This document shows positions 55,360-64,000 of a stretch of 64,000 nt of DNA, in pieces. Location: assembly GCA_037176725.1 (NCBI GenBank), contig JAZBRS010000026.1, forward strand, positions 152,717,501-152,781,500, written 5' to 3'. The notes beneath the pieces are model-generated. The model was given only the letters and a program-made list of their open reading frames with translations. It searched no databases and was not told the DNA's origin. The position numbers and the translations under genes are program-made. Numbering within the stretch: the stretch's first letter is position 1; the number at the start of each line of letters is the position of its first letter. The DNA comes from Posidonia oceanica. Taxonomy: Eukaryota > Streptophyta > Magnoliopsida > Alismatales > Posidoniaceae.

Positions 55360-57480
55360 TGTAATATCCGGATTTTTCTAGAACTAGCGGGTAAATTTGG
55401 CACAAGTATTTAGCGAGAATTTCTGGTGCAAATTATTGGCACAAATTACTGGTGAACATTGGTAGTGCGGATTACTGGCGAGGAATGCCGGCACGGTCCG
55501 TTAGTTCAGAGTTTAGATTTCTGTTAAATTGGAATTAGGGAATTAATTCCCGAGTAAATGTGTTTTGATGAATTGAAGTTTGATTGCTTGAAATTGTAAT
55601 TATATTCTTTAAGCAATCTTAATAGATTTGTGTTTGTTTTCTCTTGTTGTGCTTGTGGTTTTCCTAGTAGATTTGTGAAACTGTTCTCTGTATTTTATGG
55701 TATTTTGGCGTTTTGGTGGCCAGTTATTGTGTGGGACCTGAGATGGAAATAATGCCAAATGAGCACAGTGGCACATGTGATTTTCCCGCCACCATGCCAC
55801 GCCCTGCACGCCATGCATGTAACCTTACCCTACAGACGTCGGCGCCAACTCAGTCCGTGTTTCCCAGTGACATGTCGACAACGAGGCATCGATAAAAGGA
55901 GTGGTAGGCTTCAGGTCGAGAGGAGGAAGCCAGAGGGAGAGTGAGAGAGCCTGAGCAGAGAGAGAGAAACAGAGAGAGAGAGAGAGAGTGCACGAGGGAG
56001 AGGAGGAGGTTGCAATTGGCCGGAGAAGAGAGGAAGTTCACTGGCGATTGAAGTGTACGCGTTCTAGCTCGCTTCTTTTTCTCTCAATTTTGTATAAAAT
56101 CCTTGGAAATATGTTGAATAGCTAGATCTTGATGTGTGGTAGTGATTCTATAATTTTATGGAATTTTTGGAAGGTTTTACAATAGATTTTCGTTGATAAA
56201 ACACTGTTTGGCCGTTTGAGCTTCTTGCCTTTGGAAATTTATATCTCAAGCTACGATTATTGGATTCTTGTGATTTTTATTTTGAATGGTAAATTACTCT
56301 GAGCTCTTTGATTTGATATATTTTGTGGAATTTTTCTTAGCTTGTGTTGAGACCGGTTCTAGTTCCCAAAAAAAGGCGATTTTCGACGATGTCATGCTCT
56401 GTTTTCTGCTTTGGATTTGAGGGTTTAGCGCGTGTAGCTAGCACGGGAACCCGACGCAAAATGTTGGCACACTCGGGCGGCATGCCTGGCATGCGTAGGG
56501 CACCAGCGAACGCCTATGGCGTGCCCAGCCGGCACAGGCCGAACCTGGTAGTGGCCAGACCATATTCAAAGAGTGAGTTTTGTCTGTTGGAAGGCTTAAA
56601 AATTGTGTTTTGATTTCATAAAGGATTTTGTGCAATAAAAATGCTTTGTAAGTGATTTTGGAAAATGTTTTAAAAAGGAATTGCATAGATTTGCCAAAGA
56701 TTTGGAAAAATGATTTTCCGTGGTTTTGAGCCGTGCACTGGCAGGGTTAGGGGTTTAAGTTTCCAGGGTGACCCGTCGTTAGTAGAGCAATCCAGGTTTT
56801 GGCTGCGAGTGACCCCAGTGTGTTGATGTACTGGCATGTTTTGTAGTACTTAGGTCACCATGAGGGTGTATCCTGTGTGTTTGTTTGTTCAGTGAGGACT
56901 TTGAGGGTTCGTGGCACACGGATTCAAGGCGGGGAATTCCTGCACAGGTGGCTCTACCGCAGTAGTGCAGTGCGGGTTTCGACTGCTTGTGGCTGGATGG
57001 TCGCTTGTGGCCAAGGTGACTCGACAGGTTTTGGTGCAGTGTGTGTGTGTTGTGCTTTTGACGGTTTTAGCCGTGGTTTGGCATTCTGATAATGCATAAA
57101 GTGATTTCCAAAATACACGTGTTTCAAAGAAAGTAAAGAATATGCTTTGGAAGGCATGTTTAAAGAAAGATTCCTTGAATAACCGGCTATTGTGCTTTGC
57201 AAGGTTTAAGTACTTTCCCCGGTTTGGTTTTTGGTAGGCGCGTATTGGGTGACAATGGATGTCACTCACACGTGTTTTCTCTGTGGTTTTATTGCAGGTG
57301 CAATTAAGATATTGCAATCCATTCTGGTGTATATAGTTGGGGCCACGTAGTCGCACACCACAGGTTCTGGGTAGTATAGATTTGTTCTGTTAATTTGACT
57401 GTAGTTAATTATTGTCTTGTTAATTATTTAATTAAGAATTTTGAGTAGTTGATGCTAGTTTGTGGCGCCAGGGCGTTACA
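55360..57480 (+). repeat. 3' LTR of the chromodomain Gypsy element
   Basis: 2121 bp. Starts TGTAATATCCGGATTTTTC right after the purine tract TTAAGGGAGGTAGGA and ends GGCGCCAGGGCGTTACA. Both ends are typical of Tekay/Del LTRs. Contains a GA-rich microsatellite at about 55932-55990. Confidence 0.9.
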
Positions 57481-58518
57481 AAAGTACCAATTATTATTAC
57501 ATGAAATGGTTTTACATATCAATTTATTTACAACACTGAAATGATTTTACATATTTATTTATTTACAACATTGAATATAATACAACACTGAAATGGTTTT
57601 ACATTTCCAATCGTAATGATATAATACAAGTCATCTTCTTTTTTTATTGATTTACTTTCTTTACCTTTTAAGAAAGATCTTAAGAAAACCTTTTGTATCT
57701 CTCTTTCGTATATTCCTCAAGTTGATGGAGAGAATTTAAGAAAATGTTATTCACATTTTAGTTAAAATAGTGGATTTGTTGTCATCCCATGATTTTTCCT
57801 TTCTGGATTTTCATGTAAACCTGGTGTCCTTGTGGTTTGTTTGTTTGGTTTGTCATTAATTGTTTTATATTATTTCTACGTAATTTTATGGTTAATTTCG
57901 ATAATGATATATTGTTTGTATATATAGTGATATTCTTTTTTATTCCATATTCAACCATTTTTGCAATTATAATATTGTTGATGAATCCCAGCGTAAATTC
58001 CCCACAGTCACTGACGACTCATAATCTAAAAAAATTTATTTATAAGAAAATTTTTCTGTCAAAACACATAATGTCGGCCTCACCCCATGATTCCAACTCA
58101 TCCCCAGCCATCTTCAACTCTCTTTGAACATGTGATAATTTGAGACTTAGGTGTCTTTTTGAGAAAAAAACAGATTATGGTCAGACATCAATAATCTAAA
58201 TATTTGAGACTCCAATTTTTTCGATCTTCTCCTTTGAAAATAATTTATTCATTCTTTTTTCCAAATTATTTTTATTCTATTGATGTAGTTACTGTTCAAT
58301 AGGTAGTTGAATAAATAATCTGAAGGTAAACAAACATAGACCTGGCAATGGATCTTGTCATGTATGTATCATGTTAGGCTAATTATATTATCATGTCTAT
58401 CATTTTTCCAATAATATTGCATGTATTTTGACGAAACTTTGATTGATTATGAAAAATATAATAATTTTAAACATGTACAAATGTATTTGGATTCTTTTTG
58501 GTATTAATATACTTAATT
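57481..58518. other. Intergenic, AT-rich, no gene seen
   Basis: Several short imperfect repeats of GAAATGGTTTTACAT near 57500-57605. The ORF at 57837-58127 has no recognisable content. Confidence 0.5.
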
Positions 58519-59205
58519 AGGACTCGTTTGGAAACACAACTCCAAGTAACTCTTCTAAAAAAAATCCAAAAGCCAACTTTTGAAGAAAGAATCCAAAAGC
58601 CATATTCTAGATACACACTCCCAGAAGCTAGTTTGGTAAATATGAGGTGGTTGGTGTTTATGGATTTTGAAATTATCAAAAGACAAATTTATCCTTGTTT
58701 CAATCCCTAAAAAAACCCTAGCTACATTGTTTATTATTAAAATGTGCATTTGCTAATGAATGAATTGAAATGTGCATTCCGCCGATTGATGAATTTTTCT
58801 TGTCTGTTCTAGTTTATATTTTTTGAACCATTAAAGGTTCTTAATTGTTGGAAATAGGTGTAGAACATACCCATAGCTGAAGTTTTGATTTGAACTATTG
58901 TAGGACTGATTTGAGAATAAATGATGGCATTGTGGTAAATAGTAATGACATTTTTAAGTAATTAGAGTGAAATACACAAGAACAATTTAGGAATAAGATG
59001 GTAATATATTCAGCTTCTACTAGAAGCTATATTTTTTGGGATTCTGTAGAAGTTGGGTTTAAAGTGTAAAAACAAAAACCAGAAGTTAGTAGCTTTTGGT
59101 AGAGTCTCAGAGGAAGTAGTCGTTTGGGATTACTTCTGAGTTTTTCTAGCTTCTACTAGAAGCTATGGTTTAGAAGTTGTTCAAAAGCGGTTCCAAATGA
59201 ATATT
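58519..59205. mobile_element. Possible MITE or small non-autonomous DNA element
   Basis: The left end carries ACTCGTTTGGAAACAC and the right end, on the minus strand, ATTCATTTGGAACCGC, weakly inverted. A 17-bp perfect palindrome AGCTTCTACTAGAAGCT occurs at 59012-59028 and again at 59148-59164. No clear target duplication is seen, so the borders are tentative. Confidence 0.35.
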
Positions 59206-60048
59206 TAGTAATCTGTTAACAATGTTAAACATGTAATAATTGGATTAAATTGATTTCAATTGTGTAGAATCAGAGAGTAATTGCTTTAAAATAAAGTTTT
59301 GTTTATTAATCATAAATTAGATAAATATTTTAAAATAGTTCAAAAAAAATTATTACTAAACATTGTCGTGTACGTTGTCTTGTGGTGTAATCACGAGGTG
59401 TCAAAGATTACCAAATCTTAACTAACACACCCTTTATAGAAGAGACGCAATACTTCACTATGCAAGAATATCAAAACTAGGATAGTGTAGTCCAAACATC
59501 AATGAAACCGGAGGCAACTTTTTTTTTTTTTTTTTGGACACAAAAATGGGTCGCAACATGACTACATGAGCAGCCAACTCATGAAAAAAATGCAACGCAA
59601 TGGGAGAATTGAACCATAGAGCTTAACATGGTAGTTAGTTTTCCCTTAATACATGTACATGAAAGTCCATGCAACCTTGGCTGTTTGTCTCTCGTTTCGA
59701 AGCACCGGCATTGAACGCCCAATGTCCACGAGTTGGAGAGAAATAGGAGAAAGGAAAGCTGTAATACATAGACGGTCAAACATTGACATGTTAGCTGGAA
59801 TATAGACCTTACATAAGAACACACATGTTTGACCGGAAAACTCCAAGAATAAACTCCCCTTAAATAGTAGAAAAGGAACTCCTACGTTAAATACCAAAAC
59901 AGCCCCATCAAAGTATCAAACCGGAACAAAAGGCACGATGCATTCTCGTAATAAACCGAGCAATCGTGTCTCTTTTCCTAATATGATCGTTTTCCCCGTT
60001 TAAAAAGCTGACGTCCTCCATTTCCCACCTCCCTCGGTTTCTCTTGCC
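59206..60048 (+). promoter_or_regulatory. Upstream region of the PR-1 gene
   Basis: Contains a T-run at 59520-59536 and a TATA-like CTTAAATAGTA at about 59864, some 185 bp before the first ATG. GTTTAAAAAGC at about 59998 is an alternative. No element can be assigned with certainty. Confidence 0.3.
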
Positions 60049-60834
60049 ATGGAGGGAAAAGAGACGACGATGGCGTCCAAGTTCCTCTCGTTCTCCGTCC
60101 TCTTCCTCCTCCTGCCCTCCGCCCTCTCCGACGAGGTGGGTTCGAATTCAACGGAAGCCACCACATTATCCGTCGACGTGGGTGGCATCATTGACACCTT
60201 AAACAGCACCTTCAACTTCGAGGTAGAAAAGCACACACAACACAAATACAGGCCCCTGCGCCGCCACCCCCACTACCGTCGTGGCCACGGCCACCACGGC
60301 CGTGGCCACGGCCACCACCGAGGAAAGAACGGACCCAAGTCGGTCCCAATGCCGATGCCGGTGGACTTGCTGAAAAAGCCCGGTGTGGGAAAGATATACG
60401 AGCGGCACGCGGCGAAGGAGTTCCTCGACGCGCACAACTGTCTCCGGGACTACTTCGGGGAGAGACGGTACACGTGGAACCGGACATTGGCGCTCTACGC
60501 GCGGCAGTATCTGTCGGGTAAGAGGGAGTTGTGCAGGAAAGAGCACTCCGGCGGGCCGTACGGGGAGAATCTTTTCTGGGGGACGGGCGGCCGGTGGAGG
60601 GCGGTGGACGCCGTGCAGGCCTGGGCCAGGGAGCATTACTACTACGACCCGGACAGCAACTCGTGCTTGCCTGGGAAGATGTGTGGGCATTACACCCAGA
60701 TGATTTGGAAGAGTAGTGCTATGCTTGGTTGTGCTCGTATTGTGTGCAAGACGGGTGACGTGGTGGTTCTTTGTAGCTATGATCCTCCTGGGAATTACGT
60801 AGGGGAGAATCCTTTTCAGGACAATGTATTGTAG
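60049..60834 (+). CDS. Secreted PR-1-like protein (CAP superfamily), 261 residues, intronless
   Basis: Plant pathogenesis-related PR-1 family, extracellular CAP proteins induced in defence, with sterol-binding reported for members. The ATG at 60049 and an in-frame ATG at 60070 both have good context. The second gives MASKFLSFSVLFLLLPSALS, a clear signal peptide. Residues 65-95 form a His/Gly/Arg-rich linker (HGHHGRGHGHH) ahead of the CAP domain at about 118-256. The domain shows FLDAHNCLRD (His129), HSGGPYGENLFWG (Glu173), the Glu195 region (AREHYYYD), CGHYTQMIWK (His214) and CSYDPPGNY, so the CAP tetrad is kept. Six conserved cysteines (162, 206, 212, 228, 233, 242) and one extra (131) are present. 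The linker is unusual, since basic PR-1 proteins lack it. No introns are needed. Stop TAG at 60832-60834. Confidence 0.94.
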   Translation: MEGKETTMASKFLSFSVLFLLLPSALSDEVGSNSTEATTLSVDVGGIIDTLNSTFNFEVEKHTQHKYRPLRRHPHYRRGHGHHGRGHGHHRGKNGPKSVPMPMPVDLLKKPGVGKIYERHAAKEFLDAHNCLRDYFGERRYTWNRTLALYARQYLSGKRELCRKEHSGGPYGENLFWGTGGRWRAVDAVQAWAREHYYYDPDSNSCLPGKMCGHYTQMIWKSSAMLGCARIVCKTGDVVVLCSYDPPGNYVGENPFQDNVL

Positions 60835-61298
60835 TGTAACATCCATGCTTGCTTCCACCTTGTTATTCTTCCTCTTGTCGTCCATCTTCATCAATACCCT
60901 TTTCTGTTACTTTCTCTTCTTCTTGTTATTGGGTTGTTTGTTGCATATATATATTGCCTATGTAGAGGACATATCTATCGTATGCTCCTTTACAACTTTT
61001 GTATCAAGTAAATCTGGTTTCTGATTTATTTTTTTAAAATTCAAGAATCAAATACATTTAAACCAACCACACCCGCCCACCCCCAAAACTCAAACCTTAC
61101 AATCCCCTGTGCCAACCTATCCCCCTACGCCGACACGCCACCCTCAATGCACACCGACTCGCCTTCCTCTTTGTCTGCATCCGTACACCGACTCGCCTTC
61201 CTTCGTCGTCCCCACCCGCACACTAACATGCCGCCCTCAACGCTGCCTTCCCCTATTGCCTCCTCCTTTCCAACCCTCACAACCCAAAAATCATTCCC
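60835..61298 (+). other. 3' flank of the PR-1 gene, then C-rich sequence
   Basis: Likely 3' untranslated region up to about 61040 (AT- and T-rich). 61065-61290 is C-rich low complexity (CCCCACCC, CCGACTCGCC repeated). No gene. Confidence 0.45.
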
Positions 61299-61805
61299 AC
61301 GATGATCGAAATGACCACACCACAAACTCCACAGGTGCTTCTCCATCATTAGTTGTACGGAGAGAGAGAGCGAGAGATAGAGAGGAGGGGAAGGGTCGAA
61401 TGGTTTTTGGGTTGGGGATTTTTGGGGAGAAAGAGATGTTGGATGTTGACAAAACCCACGATGATCGAAACGACCATACCACAAACTCTACCAGTGCTTC
61501 TCCGTCACCAATCCCTATTCCATATAGTCTTCTCTCGCTTCCATTTCATTCCAAAGGAAACGCCGCACCAATGCAATGAACGTTTTCAGCATAAGTGGAG
61601 AGAGAAGAGAGGGAGAACTGTCATTAGTTGTACACATAAAGAGAGAGAAAGAAAGAGAGAGAGAGAGAGAGAGAGGGGGTCGATTGGTTTTTGAGTTGGG
61701 GATTTTTGGGGAGAAAGAGAAGTTGGATTACAGGAGGATGGGGAGGCTCGATTGGTTTTCGGGTTGGGGATTTTTGGGGAGAAGAGAAGTTGGATGTTGA
61801 CGAGA
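61299..61805. repeat. Composite tandem repeats downstream of PR-1
   Basis: Unit A, ACGATGATCGAAATGACCAC, begins at 61299 and 61459 (period 160). Unit B, GGTTTTTGGGTTGGGGATTT followed by GGGGAGAAAGAG, begins near 61402, 61686 and 61754. (GA)n runs lie between them. ORFs through it are artefacts. Confidence 0.75.
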
Positions 61806-62262
61806 TGAGGAAAAGTTGGTTGACCATGACTTCCATTTTTGTATTCCTTTGGAGGCTTTTTTTTTTTTTTGCACCGTACCCCCAACACTTCATCACCACA
61901 CTTGTATTCAATTAAGTAATATTAACAAAAAAAATCATTATTATTTTAGTAAATATTAAATTATTAATCAATGAAATATTTTTAACTAAATATAATTGTA
62001 GTTATGAAATTATTTTTTATTCAGTTCAATAATACTAAATTAAAATAAACATTTAGAAACACTAAATATTCAGTAATACAAAATTATTTTTTATTCAATT
62101 AAGTAATACAAAACTAGTTTTTATTCAGTTCAGTAATACTAAACTAAAATAACAAATTATTTATTATTCAAATCAATAACTACCACACTTAAATGTAATT
62201 AAAAAAAATTGAAATTGTTTTCTCTCAAAAAAGAAACTACTAGTGGTATTATTTCAAAATAA
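61806..62262. other. AT-rich intergenic stretch
   Basis: Short imperfect repeats such as TTTTTATTCAGTTCAGTAAT occur several times at about 62000-62170. No gene. Confidence 0.5.
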
Positions 62263-62775
62263 CTACTGTGATACGATTTTAGATAGAAACTGTATTACGG
62301 TAGGAATTATTCTATTGGTTCGAAACTGTAATACGATTTCAGCTACAAACTGTATTCCGAATATAAATGACTCTTCCAAATCAAAACGAAAAAAAATAAA
62401 ATTATAATAATAAACCATTAATACATGTAATAAAATATCTTTTAGCAATTGATTTTAAACTTGAAATTGTGATACGAATTCAGATAGAAACTGTATTACG
62501 TTAGGAATTATTGTATTGGTTCAAAACTGTGATACGATTTCAGCTACAAACTGTATTCCGAAAATAAAGGACTCTTCCAAATCAAAACGAAAAAAAACAA
62601 AATTATAATAATAAACCAATAATACACGTAATAAAATATCTTTTAGCAACTAATTTTAAACTCGAAACTGTGATACGATTTCAGATAGAAACTGTATTAC
62701 ATTAGAAATTATTGTATTAGTTCAAAACTATGATACAATTTCAGCTACAAACTGTATTACGTTAGGAATTCCATT
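62263..62775. repeat. 201-bp tandem repeat, about 2.5 copies
   Basis: GTGATACGATTTCAGATAG-type starts recur at 62268, 62469 and 62670, an exact spacing of 201 bp. Each unit has an internal half-repeat (GTGATACGATTTCAGCTAC). A non-coding, satellite-like array. Confidence 0.88.
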
Positions 62776-63237
62776 GGATGTTATTCCTAAATTTGTGCTT
62801 ATACTAAATCATGTATGATCTATTTTGATCTCATTAAGATATGGTTACTTATTTTAATATTCCTAAATTTGTGCCTAGAATAAAACAAGTAACTATCATA
62901 AGTGGCCTAGATCTAAAGGTGGTTAGTAAATTAAAAGTTCCAAAATTTGTGTTGTTTTAAATCACGTATGATCTATTTTTATCTAATTAAGATACGGTTA
63001 CCTATTTTAAATTTCCTTAATTTGTGTTTAGACTAAAACAAGTAACTACCATAACCATCAAATTTCAAACATGGCCATTCTTATTGAATTCATTTTATTA
63101 ATTAAAAAAAAGAAGAAGTCAAAACCATTCTAGATATAAAGGTGGTTTTGATGGCAACCACCAGATTTAAATCCATTGTCCAAAATCAATCTTTCATCAA
63201 AATAGTTAATTTGAGGAAATATGCAACTGATCAATTG

Positions 63238-63240
<3 letters not shown>
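62776..63240. other. AT-rich intergenic stretch
   Basis: A diverged pair of about 180-bp segments (around 62810-62910 and 62970-63060) share ATGATCTATTTT and CTAGACTAAAACAAGTAACTA-like parts. No gene. Confidence 0.45.

Positions 63241-63289
<49 letters not shown>
63241..63289. repeat. (AT)n microsatellite
   Basis: About 24 uninterrupted AT units. Confidence 0.98.
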
Positions 63290-63292
<3 letters not shown>

Positions 63293-63468
63293 GTGATCTA
63301 TTACATCCTCCCTCAAAACTCAAAACTGTTTTTACACTAAAAAAAATCCTCCCTCCCCCCTCTCAAACCCTACAACCGTCACCCCACCCCCACGCCCACC
63401 CATCCACCCCCTGCACCCAGTAGTCGTTCATTGAGAGCCAAACCACCGCCCCCCAACGCATGCCGCCG

Positions 63469-64000
63469 TGTGGAGTTCTGGACGAGCCCAGAGCGGCACA
63501 CAGATCACTACTCCCTCGTCTCTCTCTTTGGATCCTATTCAAGCAGCAACAACCCCCCTCGTCTGTCTCTCCCTTCCTCTCTCTCTTCGTATCACGATCT
63601 CCTCCTCGTCCTCTTCCTCCACAGATCAGGCCGCCGACGACAGTGTGGAGTACTAGATGAACTCGGAGTAGAACGGCGCACAGATCACTGCCTCTCTCGT
63701 CTCTCTCTTTAGATCCTATTCAAGTAGCATCCGCCCCCCGTCTCTCTCTCTCCCTTCCTCTCTCTCTCTCTCTCTCTCTCCATATCGTGATCTCCTCCTC
63801 CTCATCTTCCCGCACAGATCAGGCCGCCGACAACGGTGTGGAGTTTTGGATGAGCCTGGAGCAGAGCAGCATACAGATCACTGCCCCCCTCGTCTCTCTC
63901 TCTAGATCCTATTCAAGTAGCATCCGCCCCCCTCGTCTCTCTCCCTTCCTCTCTCTCTCTCTCCATATCGCGATCTCTTCCTCCTCTTCCTCCCCAAGCC
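63469..64000. repeat. CT-rich tandem repeat of about 175-195 bp, running off the window
   Basis: GTGTGGAGT starts units at 63469, 63643 and 63836. Each unit continues with GCACACAGATCACT, CTCGTCTCTCTCT, AGATCCTATTCAAG and CACAGATCAGGCCGCCGAC. It looks like repeated 5'-leader sequence of a gene to the right, but that gene is not in the window. Confidence 0.8.

Larger units (their letters stand above)
54069..57480 (+). mobile_element. 3' half of a chromodomain Gypsy element (Tekay/Del-like)
   Basis: Begins inside the integrase zinc-binding domain and runs through the integrase core, a chromodomain and a complete 3' LTR. Gag, protease, RT, RNase H and the 5' LTR are absent. The flanking sequence to the left is an unrelated LTR scrap, so the 5' part was lost by deletion or rearrangement. 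Confidence 0.85.

Noticed and set aside
60199..60894. 231-residue ORF antisense to PR-1
   Set aside because: Shadow of the GC-rich PR-1 coding sequence; no conserved motifs.
61109..61911. ORFs of 95-156 residues downstream of PR-1
   Set aside because: They run through tandem repeats and C-rich low-complexity sequence on both strands.
61299..62775. Possible CRISPR-like array
   Set aside because: Plant nuclear DNA; the units are adjacent tandem repeats of 160-201 bp without short unique spacers.
1..64000. tRNA, rRNA or other classic RNA genes
   Set aside because: None recognised by eye; the tRNA-like match at 42132 is a primer binding site, not a gene.

Overview
The window is nuclear DNA of a flowering plant. 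It holds spliced GT-AG introns in a plant dynamin-related gene, a plant PR-1 type gene, and a dense stack of plant transposable elements (hAT, CACTA, Copia, Gypsy). The species cannot be named from the sequence. Only two ordinary host genes are visible, one at each side: the 5' half of a DRP1-type dynamin gene on the minus strand (exons at 2077-5449) and an intact secreted PR-1/CAP gene on the plus strand (60049-60834). Almost everything between about 6.6 and 57.5 kb is transposon.

Layout: 1-2076 is the seventh DRP1 intron or a truncation. 6648-11041 is a complete hAT element with an 8-bp target duplication. It carries a dead transposase, a captured PPR gene fragment and a long GGA-repeat tract. 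12754-24835 is an old Copia element with 5-bp target duplication AGTCA. A Gypsy solo LTR (13533-15417) sits in its 5' LTR and a long minus-strand Gypsy LTR (20030-23784) sits behind its pol. The latter contains a solo LTR of a SIRE-like Copia family (22145-23242). 26006-40162 is a CACTA element with a decayed tnp2-type transposase, split by a 7.9-kb unit (31270-39178). A second, inverted CACTA fragment (40206-41036 and 50342-50785) is split by a 9.3-kb SIRE-like Copia element (41037-50341). 50786-53740 is the 3' part of another SIRE-like element on the minus strand. 53880-54068 is a Gypsy LTR scrap. 54069-57480 is the 3' half of a chromodomain Gypsy element with its LTR. 57481-60048 is intergenic with a possible MITE. 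After the PR-1 gene come several tandem repeat arrays (61.3-64 kb).

Two things stand out. First, the 7.9-kb unit at 31270-39178 is flanked by a perfect 5-bp duplication (GCTTG), but its two roughly 1.02-kb LTR-like ends are inverted rather than direct, and it encloses a Gypsy gag and no visible pol. That is not a normal LTR retrotransposon. Second, two SIRE-like elements carry an extra ORF downstream of pol. It resembles the 'putative plant transposon protein' family and ends in a coiled coil. LTRs of three families here also carry arrays of short near-palindromes. All identifications are by eye; no database search was run.
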